6,697 nucleotides of DNA. Origin: Castellaniella sp. UBA6218 (lineage in GTDB: Bacteria; Pseudomonadota; Gammaproteobacteria; Burkholderiales; Burkholderiaceae_B). Shown piece after piece: positions 1 to 5,454 of the stretch. Below the pieces are notes generated by a model. The model was not told the DNA's origin. It made no database searches and worked only from the letters and a program-made list of their open reading frames with translations. How positions within the stretch are numbered: the stretch's first letter is position 1; each line of letters begins with the position of its first letter. Location: assembly GCA_002421865.1 (NCBI GenBank), contig DISE01000071.1:1220-7916 (forward strand), read 5' to 3'. Both the position numbers and the translations under genes were made by a program.

Positions 1-1232
1 AAGCACATCGCCATGCGATGGTCGTCATAGGTGCGGATTTCGGCGGCGCGCCAGCCGCCGGCCGGCAGGGGGTGCACGGTCAGGCTGTCGGCGTCGGATT
101 CCACGCGCGCCCCCAGGCGGGCGAGTTCGGCATGCATGGCGTCGATGCGGTCCGTTTCCTTGACCCGCCAACTGGCGATGTTGCGCAGCCGGCAGGGGCC
201 GTCGGCGTACAAGGCCAGCACGGCGGCGGTCATGGCGGCGTCGGGAATCAGGTTGAAGTCCCGGTCGAAGGCCCTGAGCCGCTCGCCCTCGGCCACCACG
301 CGGCCCCGCACCACCAGGGCGCCGGCCTCGCGTTCCACCCGGGCGCCCATGGCCTCGACCACTTCGGCGAAGGCCACGTCGCCCTGGATGCTGTCGCCGC
401 CGACGCCTTCGATGCGGATCGGGCCGCCCGCGATGGCGCCCAACCCCAGGAAGTACGAGGCGGACGAGGCGTCGCCTTCGACACGGTAGCGCCCCGGGGC
501 GCGGTAGCGCGCGTCGGCGGGGATGGTGAAGCGTTCCCAGCCCTCGCGCCGCACCCGGACGCCGAAACGTTCCATCAGGTTCAGCGTGATCAGGATGTAC
601 GGTCTGGAGATCAGCGGACCGTCCAGCTCGATGACCACATCGCGGCCGGCACGCCGGGCGGCGACCGGCGCGGCCATCAACAGCGCCGTCAGGAACTGGC
701 TGGACACGGACCCGCGCACCCGGACAGGCCGGCTCGCATCCAGGCATCCTCCGCCGATGCGCAACGGCGGATAGCCGTCCCGATCTTCATACGCGATTTC
801 GCAGCCCAGGCCGCGCAAGGCATCGACCAGGTCTCCGATGGGCCGTTCGTGCATGCGCGGCACGCCGGACAGCCGATACTCGCCACCCATCATCGCCAGG
901 ACGGCCGTCAGCGGCCGGAAGGCCGTGCCCGCGTTGCCCAGAAACAGGTCGGCACGTTTTTGCGGCCAGTCGGCGGCGCCGTCCAGGCTCACCCGGCCCG
1001 CGCCGGCCTCGCGCAGATCCAGGCCCAGGGCCTGCAAAGCCGCGCGCATGACCCGCGTGTCGTCGGAATCCAGCAAGCCGTCCAGCTCGGTCGTTCCTTC
1101 GGACAGCGCCGCCAGCAACAGCGCCCGGTTCGAAATGCTTTTGGAGCCTGGCAACGTCACCGTGCCGCGCGCATGCGCGGCCGGTTCCAGGCGCAGGGAC
1201 GGTTCGCGCGCGTCGGCGGCGGTCGTGTTCAT
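1..1232 (-). CDS. aroA: 3-phosphoshikimate 1-carboxyvinyltransferase (EPSP synthase), 3' end cut by window
   Basis: EPSP synthase transfers the enolpyruvyl group of PEP to shikimate-3-phosphate, the sixth step of the cytosolic shikimate pathway to chorismate. The frame was translated by hand from the ATG at 1232 and is open for 410 codons to the window edge; only the C-terminal few dozen residues of a usual 430-450 should be missing. Motifs in order: PGSKSISNRA (Lys31, Ser32, Arg36, substrate binding), LFLGNAGTAFRPL (residues 97-109), SVSSQF (175-180), FNLIPDAAMT with the catalytic Asp331, WRVKETDR (Lys358, Glu359, Arg362), and YDDHRMAMC (Arg406) at the edge. The intact LGNAGTA loop has Gly102 at the position equivalent to E. 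coli Gly96, which fits a class I, glyphosate-sensitive type (family knowledge). The start is favoured by AGGAG nine bases upstream, and the ATG shares one base with the tyrA stop (TAATG), implying coupled translation. Identification is very secure. Confidence 0.97.
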   Translation of the reverse strand, partial: MNTTAADAREPSLRLEPAAHARGTVTLPGSKSISNRALLLAALSEGTTELDGLLDSDDTRVMRAALQALGLDLREAGAGRVSLDGAADWPQKRADLFLGNAGTAFRPLTAVLAMMGGEYRLSGVPRMHERPIGDLVDALRGLGCEIAYEDRDGYPPLRIGGGCLDASRPVRVRGSVSSQFLTALLMAAPVAARRAGRDVVIELDGPLISRPYILITLNLMERFGVRVRREGWERFTIPADARYRAPGRYRVEGDASSASYFLGLGAIAGGPIRIEGVGGDSIQGDVAFAEVVEAMGARVEREAGALVVRGRVVAEGERLRAFDRDFNLIPDAAMTAAVLALYADGPCRLRNIASWRVKETDRIDAMHAELARLGARVESDADSLTVHPLPAGGWRAAEIRTYDDHRMAMC

Positions 1233-2122
1233 TACATCTGACTCCTGCCGCCCCAGAATCGGCGGGCAAGCGCCGCCTGTTCGAGCAGCGCTTCGAGCGC
1301 GGCAGGGTCGGGATCGCCTTCGAGGGTCGCCCGCATCAGCCGCAGCGCCTGGTCGAAATCGTCCAGTTCGCGCAGCACCGCCGCCCGGTTGGAAAGAAAA
1401 ATGTCGCGCCAGACTTCGGCGGAGCCCGCCGCGATCCGGGTGAAGTCCCTGAACCCCGTGCCGGCCAGGTTCAGACGCGTATCGGCGTCATCGGCCCGGA
1501 CGACCCCGGCCATGTAGGCGGCCGCCAGGAAATGCGGCACGTGGCTGACGGCCGCCAGCGCCCGGTCGTGGGCCTCGGGCGTCATCAGCGAAATGCGCGC
1601 GCCGCAGGCTTCCCATATCCGGATCAGGCGATGCTGCAGCAGGCCGGGAGTATCCTCGAGCGGGGTCAGCACGACCTTGCGGCCGTGATAAAGCATGGGG
1701 TCGGCCGCCTCGGGTCCGGTCATCTCCGATCCCGCGATGGGGTGGCCGGGGATGAACTGCGTGCAACGGTCGCCCAGGATCTCATGTGCCAGCGCGGCCA
1801 CATCGGCCTTGGTGCTGCCGGCGTCCGTGACCAGGGTTCCGGGCCGCAGCCGCGGCGCCAGATCCCGCAGGATCGGCGCCATGGCGCCCACCGGCGTGGC
1901 CAGGAAAATCAAGTCGGCCTCGGCCGCCGCACGGTCGAGATCGGCGATCTCGTCGATCAGGCCCAGTTCGCGCGCGCGTTGCAGCGAAACTGGATTGCGG
2001 CCGACTCCCAGTACCCTGCCCGCCTGCCCCACCCGGCGCAGGGCCGCGGCGAACGAACCGCCGATCAGCCCCGTGCCGACGACGGCCAGGACCTGGACCA
2101 ATGGAGATCCCGGCTCGCTCAT
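1232..2122 (-). CDS. tyrA: Prephenate (or cyclohexadienyl) dehydrogenase, TyrA family
   Basis: TyrA oxidatively decarboxylates prephenate to 4-hydroxyphenylpyruvate (or arogenate to tyrosine) in the tyrosine branch. The 296-residue protein has an N-terminal Rossmann domain with VVGTGLIGGS (residues 14-23), then LATPVGA (74-80), DAGSTK (100-105), GHPIAGSE (126-133) and the helical-domain signature SHVPHFLAAAY (193-203) with GFRDFTRIA (223-231). These carry the nucleotide-binding, catalytic and substrate-binding positions of the family. There is no fused chorismate mutase and no C-terminal ACT domain, so it is the short monofunctional form. After the second strand it reads GVGRNP with no acidic residue, which hints at NADP use. 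The frame stays open upstream to 2584, but that stretch overlaps hisC and has no TyrA homology. The ATG at 2122 overlaps the hisC stop as ATGA and lies just before the Rossmann fold. It lacks a good ribosome-binding site, so it probably depends on re-initiation after hisC. A TTG at 2101 preceded by GGGA is a weaker alternative. Confidence 0.95.
   Translation of the reverse strand: MSEPGSPLVQVLAVVGTGLIGGSFAAALRRVGQAGRVLGVGRNPVSLQRARELGLIDEIADLDRAAAEADLIFLATPVGAMAPILRDLAPRLRPGTLVTDAGSTKADVAALAHEILGDRCTQFIPGHPIAGSEMTGPEAADPMLYHGRKVVLTPLEDTPGLLQHRLIRIWEACGARISLMTPEAHDRALAAVSHVPHFLAAAYMAGVVRADDADTRLNLAGTGFRDFTRIAAGSAEVWRDIFLSNRAAVLRELDDFDQALRLMRATLEGDPDPAALEALLEQAALARRFWGGRSQM
1242..1246 (-). promoter_or_regulatory. 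Ribosome-binding site of aroA, inside tyrA
   Basis: AGGAG lies nine bases upstream of the aroA ATG at 1232, within the last codons of tyrA. It is the best Shine-Dalgarno match at any of the junctions and supports a start that shares one base with the tyrA TAA. Confidence 0.75.
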
Positions 2123-3231
2123 CCTTGCAGAACGGCCTTCAAGGCTTCGAGGAGGCGGGCGTTTTCCTCGGGCAGGCCGATGCTGACCCGGAGGTGTTCG
2201 GGCAAGCCGTCGCCGGCCACGGGCCGCACGATGACGCCCCGGCGCAAGAGTTCGCCGTTCACGCGCGCGGCGTCGCCCACACGCACCAGCACGAAATTCG
2301 TGTGACTGGGCACGAAATCCAGGCCCAGGGCGGCGAAACCGTCCTGCAGTTGCACCCGGCCGGCCCGGTTCAGGGCATAGGTCCGGGCCAGGAAGTCGGT
2401 GTCGTCCAGGGCGACACGCGCGGCGACCTGGGCCAGGACATTGACGTTGAAGGGCTGGCGCACCCGGTTGAGCAAGTCCGTGAGCGCCGGCTGCGCCAGC
2501 GCATACCCGACCCGCAGCCCGGCCAGGCCATAGGCCTTGGAAAAAGTGCGAGTGACGATCAGATTGGGGAATTCGCGCACCCATTGCGTGCTGTCCGCGC
2601 GCTCTTCGGGGTCCAGATATTCGTCGTAGGCCTCGTCAAGCAGTACGGCGACGCGGTCCCCGTGCCGGGCCCGGACGGATTCCAGAAAGGCTCGCACGCG
2701 AGGGCCCGACAGATGAGTGCCGGTGGGATTGTTCGGATTGGCGATGAACACCAGCCGCGTATCGTCGGCGATGGCCGCCAGCATGGCGTCCAGATCGTGG
2801 CCGTAGTCGCGCGCCGGCACCATCAGGTGGCGGGCACCCCGGGCCTGGGTGCTGAGGCGGTAGACCACGAAGGCGTGCTGTGCATAGACGGCCGACGTGC
2901 CTTCGTCCAGCAGCGCCAGGGAAGCGAGTTCCAGCAGGTCGTTGGACCCGTTGCCCAGTGTGATCCAGTTCGCCTGCACACCGTGGCGCGCCGCGAGGAC
3001 CGCCTTCAGGTCGAAGCCATTGGCGTCCGGGTAGCGGCCGTGGAGCGCACCGGCGGCCTCGGCAAGCGCGGCGCGCACGCGATCGGAGCAGCCCAGCGGA
3101 TTCTCGTTGGAAGCCAGCTTGATGATGCCCTCGGGATCCAGGCCATATTCACGGGCGAGTTCCTCGATCGGTTTGCCGGCCTGGTAGGGGGCGATGGCCC
3201 GGATGTGGGCGGGCGCCGGAATGTCTGTCAT
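2119..3231 (-). CDS. hisC: Histidinol-phosphate / aromatic aminotransferase (HisC family)
   Basis: This is a fold-type I, PLP-dependent aminotransferase of the HisC family, which interconverts imidazole acetol phosphate and histidinol phosphate with glutamate; many members also transaminate phenylpyruvate and 4-hydroxyphenylpyruvate. Starting at the ATG at 3231 it is 370 residues. Visible motifs (this numbering) are KLASNENPLG (38-47), LGNGSNDLLELA (93-104), ANPNNPTGT (164-172), LDEAYDEY (198-205), FSKAYGLAGLRVGY with the PLP-binding Lys232 (230-243), and LRVSIGLPEEN near the C-terminus (347-357), whose Arg348 should bind the substrate carboxylate. An in-frame ATG at 3246 would add MRSVS and overlap the pheA stop as ATGA. 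I prefer 3231 because GAGG lies nine bases upstream, while the 3246 codon has no clear site. Sitting between pheA and tyrA and away from other his genes, it may serve mainly phenylalanine and tyrosine synthesis; that is inference. Family call is secure, substrate is not. Confidence 0.93.
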   Translation of the reverse strand: MTDIPAPAHIRAIAPYQAGKPIEELAREYGLDPEGIIKLASNENPLGCSDRVRAALAEAAGALHGRYPDANGFDLKAVLAARHGVQANWITLGNGSNDLLELASLALLDEGTSAVYAQHAFVVYRLSTQARGARHLMVPARDYGHDLDAMLAAIADDTRLVFIANPNNPTGTHLSGPRVRAFLESVRARHGDRVAVLLDEAYDEYLDPEERADSTQWVREFPNLIVTRTFSKAYGLAGLRVGYALAQPALTDLLNRVRQPFNVNVLAQVAARVALDDTDFLARTYALNRAGRVQLQDGFAALGLDFVPSHTNFVLVRVGDAARVNGELLRRGVIVRPVAGDGLPEHLRVSIGLPEENARLLEALKAVLQG

Positions 3232-3240
3232 GGAAACGGA

Positions 3241-3244
3241 CCTC
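3241..3244 (-). promoter_or_regulatory. Ribosome-binding site deciding the hisC start
   Basis: GAGG spans the end of the pheA stop codon region and sits nine bases before the ATG at 3231. The competing ATG at 3246 overlaps this motif (ATGAGG) and has no comparable site upstream. This favours the 370-residue HisC beginning MTDIPAPAHI over the 375-residue form. Confidence 0.6.
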
Positions 3245-4331
3245 ATTGCCGGGGATAGGATCCCAGCACCTTGAAGAAGGCGACCTGCTGACGCAGTTCG
3301 GCCAGGGCCTGGGCGACGGGCTCATCGTCCCGGTGGCCCAGCAGATCGACGTAGAAATAGTATTCCCATTGCCCGGTGCGGGCGGGCCGTGACTCCAGGC
3401 GCGTCATGGACACGCCGTGCCGCGACAGCGGCGCCAGCATGTCGTAGACCGCGCCGGCGCGGTTCGGCACCGCCAGCACCAGGCTGGTCTTGTCGCGACC
3501 GGTGGGACCGGCGTCGCGCGGTCCGACGGCCACGAAACGGGTCTGGTTCTGTGGGTCGTCCTGGATTCCGCTGGCCACGGCGCTCAGCCCCCAGGCGGCG
3601 GCGGCCGCGTCACCGGCGATCGCCGCGCAGGCGGGGTCTTCCGAGGCCATGCGCGCCGCCTGGGCGTTGCTGGCCACAGGCAGGCGTTCCAGCCCGGGAT
3701 GATTGCGGCTGAGCCAGGCCTGGCACTGGGCCAGGGCCTGGGGATGACCCAGCACCCGGGTGACGCCTTCGAGCCCGCCCGTCAGTGTGAGCAGATTGTG
3801 GTGAATGCGGATGGTGCGCTCGCCCAGAACCTTCAGCGAGGAATTCAGCAGCAGGTCAAGGCTGCGGTTGACGGCGCCTTCGGTGGAGTTTTCCACCGGA
3901 ACCATGCCGACGTCCGCCTGGCCGGCTTCGACGGCACGGAAGACTTCGTCGAAGGATTCGCAGCGCAGACCGTTGATGGCATGGCCGAAATGCTCGTAGG
4001 CCGCCTGCTCGGAAAACGAGCCCTGCGGCCCCAGGAAGGCGGCGGTCAGCACGCTTTCCAGGCCCCGGCAAGTGGAGATGATCTGGCGCCAGATGGCGCC
4101 GACGGCCTCTTCGGGGATCGGCCCGGGATTGTCCGACTGAAGACGCCGGATGATCAGGGCTTCGCGCTCGGGCTTGAGGATCGGACCGGCGGCGTCGAAG
4201 GCTTTCTTGACCTCGCCGACTTCCAGGGCCGCCTGGGCGCGCTGGTTGAGCAGGTCCAGGATACGCGTATCCAGCGCGTCGATCCGCTCGCGCAGGGGTT
4301 CCAGCCGCGACTGGAGGGTGTCATCCGCCAT
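3243..4331 (-). CDS. pheA: Bifunctional chorismate mutase / prephenate dehydratase (P-protein)
   Basis: The P-protein isomerises chorismate to prephenate and dehydrates it to phenylpyruvate, committing flux to phenylalanine. It is 362 residues with three parts in order. An AroQ-type chorismate mutase spans about residues 5-95; Arg14, Arg31, Lys42, Arg56 and Glu57 align with E. coli Arg11, Arg28, Lys39, Arg51 and Glu52. A prephenate dehydratase domain spans about 97-275, with FLGPQGSFSEQAA, VPVENSTEGAVNRSLDLL (144-161) and the catalytic NQTRF (Thr264, Arg265, Phe266). A C-terminal ACT domain spans about 281-360, with GAVYDMLAPL and ESRP (313-316). The ACT domain with ESRP implies allosteric feedback inhibition by phenylalanine (family knowledge). 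The start shares 11 bases with the end of serC and has GAGG six bases upstream. The stop meets the start region of hisC. I see no leader-peptide attenuator, since the upstream sequence is all serC coding. Length and domain order match the usual proteobacterial form. Confidence 0.97.
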   Translation of the reverse strand: MADDTLQSRLEPLRERIDALDTRILDLLNQRAQAALEVGEVKKAFDAAGPILKPEREALIIRRLQSDNPGPIPEEAVGAIWRQIISTCRGLESVLTAAFLGPQGSFSEQAAYEHFGHAINGLRCESFDEVFRAVEAGQADVGMVPVENSTEGAVNRSLDLLLNSSLKVLGERTIRIHHNLLTLTGGLEGVTRVLGHPQALAQCQAWLSRNHPGLERLPVASNAQAARMASEDPACAAIAGDAAAAAWGLSAVASGIQDDPQNQTRFVAVGPRDAGPTGRDKTSLVLAVPNRAGAVYDMLAPLSRHGVSMTRLESRPARTGQWEYYFYVDLLGHRDDEPVAQALAELRQQVAFFKVLGSYPRQ

Positions 4332-5454
4332 GGCGGGCCTCGAAGTCCTTGAGGAAATCGATCAGGGCCTGCACGCCTTCCATGGGCATGGCGTTGTACA
4401 GCGACGCCCGCATGCCGCCCACGGCCTTGTGGCCCTTCAGCGCCAGCAGCCCGGCGGCCTCGGACTCGGCCAGGAAGGCGGCGTTCAGCGACTCGTCGCG
4501 CAGAAAGAACGGGATGTTCATGCGCGAGCGGCACGCCGGGGCGATACGGTTTTCGTACAGGGACGAGCCATCGAGATAATCGTACAGGGCGCGCGACTTG
4601 CGTTCGCTGGCGGCGTCCATCGCCGCCACCCCGCCCTGGCGCAGCAGCCACTTGAAGACCAGCCCCGCCACGTAGATCGCATAGGTGGGCGGCGTATTGA
4701 ACATGGACTGGGCGCCGGCCACGTTGGCGTACTCGAAGACCGAGGGGCAGTGCGGCAGCGCATGGCCGATCAGATCCTTGCGCACGAAGGTCAGCGTCAC
4801 GCCGGCCGGGCCGGCGTTCTTCTGCGCCCCGGCGTAGACCATGCCCACCCGCGAGAAATCGATGGGCCGGGACAGGATGTTGGACGACATGTCGGCCACC
4901 AGCGGCACGTCGGGCGCCCCGAGGGCGGCCATGTCGGGCATGTCGGCCTGCTCGACCCCGCCGATGGTCTCGTTGGCGCACAGGTGCAGGTAGGCCGCGT
5001 CGCGGCGGACCCGCCATTCGGCGTGGTCGGGCAGCCAGCACCAGGGACCGTAGGAACGGCCGTCGATCACGCCGCCGGATTCAGCCGTGGCAGCGACGGC
5101 GATGTCGCCGTAGCGCGCGGCCTCGTTGAAGGACTTGCGCGCCCAGTGGCCGCTCAGCACATAGTCCGCCCGGCCCAGGCCGGCGCGGCCGATCAGGTTC
5201 AGCGGCACGATGGCATTCTGGGCCGAAGCGCCGCCCTGCATGAAGAGCACCTCGAAGTCGTCCGGCACCGACAACAGGGTGCGCAGATCGGCCTCGGCCT
5301 CGTCTCGGATGCGACTGTAGTGCTTGCCGCGATGGCTCATTTCCATGACCGAGGTACCGCTGCCGCCCCAGTCGCACATTTCAGCGGCGGCCTGCTGCAG
5401 GACTTCGAGGGGAAGGGTGGATGGACCCGCGGCGAAATTCCAGGGGCGGTTCAT
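4321..5454 (-). CDS. serC: Phosphoserine aminotransferase
   Basis: SerC is a PLP enzyme that makes 3-phosphoserine from 3-phosphohydroxypyruvate and glutamate in serine biosynthesis. In gammaproteobacteria it also acts on the 4-phosphoerythronate-derived ketoacid in the DXP-dependent pyridoxal phosphate route. The 377-residue frame shows FAAGPSTLP near the N-terminus, SVMEMSHRGK (Arg42, substrate binding), FMQGGASAQN (71-80, cofactor phosphate loop), GHWARKSFNEA (Trp104, expected to stack on the PLP ring), CANETIGGVE (159-168), VADMSSNILSRPIDF (Asp188), YAGAQKNAGPAG with the PLP-binding Lys212, and GHKAVGGMRASLYNAM (341-356). It is about 15 residues longer than the 362-residue E. coli enzyme as I recall it; the extra residues fall mostly between 120 and 152 and around 172-184. 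The ATG overlaps the gyrA stop as ATGA and has GAGGA six bases upstream inside gyrA. The end overlaps pheA by 11 bases. Identification is secure. Confidence 0.97.
   Translation of the reverse strand: MNRPWNFAAGPSTLPLEVLQQAAAEMCDWGGSGTSVMEMSHRGKHYSRIRDEAEADLRTLLSVPDDFEVLFMQGGASAQNAIVPLNLIGRAGLGRADYVLSGHWARKSFNEAARYGDIAVAATAESGGVIDGRSYGPWCWLPDHAEWRVRRDAAYLHLCANETIGGVEQADMPDMAALGAPDVPLVADMSSNILSRPIDFSRVGMVYAGAQKNAGPAGVTLTFVRKDLIGHALPHCPSVFEYANVAGAQSMFNTPPTYAIYVAGLVFKWLLRQGGVAAMDAASERKSRALYDYLDGSSLYENRIAPACRSRMNIPFFLRDESLNAAFLAESEAAGLLALKGHKAVGGMRASLYNAMPMEGVQALIDFLKDFEARHGG
4338..4341 (-). promoter_or_regulatory. Ribosome-binding site of pheA, inside serC
   Basis: GAGG lies six bases upstream of the pheA ATG at 4331, within the final codons of serC. 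It supports the pheA start and the 11-base overlap between the two genes. Confidence 0.65.

Noticed and set aside
40..66. GC-rich inverted repeat (CGGCGG / CCGCCG) that could form a hairpin
   Set aside because: It lies within aroA coding sequence before its end, is not followed by a T tract on either strand, and is the sort of short palindrome expected by chance in such GC-rich DNA. It is not called as a terminator.
18..1241. 407-codon plus-strand open frame opposite aroA
   Set aside because: aroA on the minus strand was translated with all catalytic motifs in place. The opposite frame gives a His/Gly/Gln/Ala-rich product typical of antisense shadows in GC-rich genes.
2123..2584. Open in-frame extension of about 154 codons upstream of tyrA
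   Set aside because: It lies entirely within hisC in another frame, its translation is Arg/Gly/Pro-rich with no TyrA-like features, and the dinucleotide-binding motif begins shortly after the ATG at 2122. It is an accident of few stop codons in high-GC DNA.
2101..3258. 385-codon plus-strand open frame opposite hisC
   Set aside because: It has no recognisable domain and a composition typical of a shadow frame, while the minus-strand HisC frame is complete with PLP-enzyme motifs.
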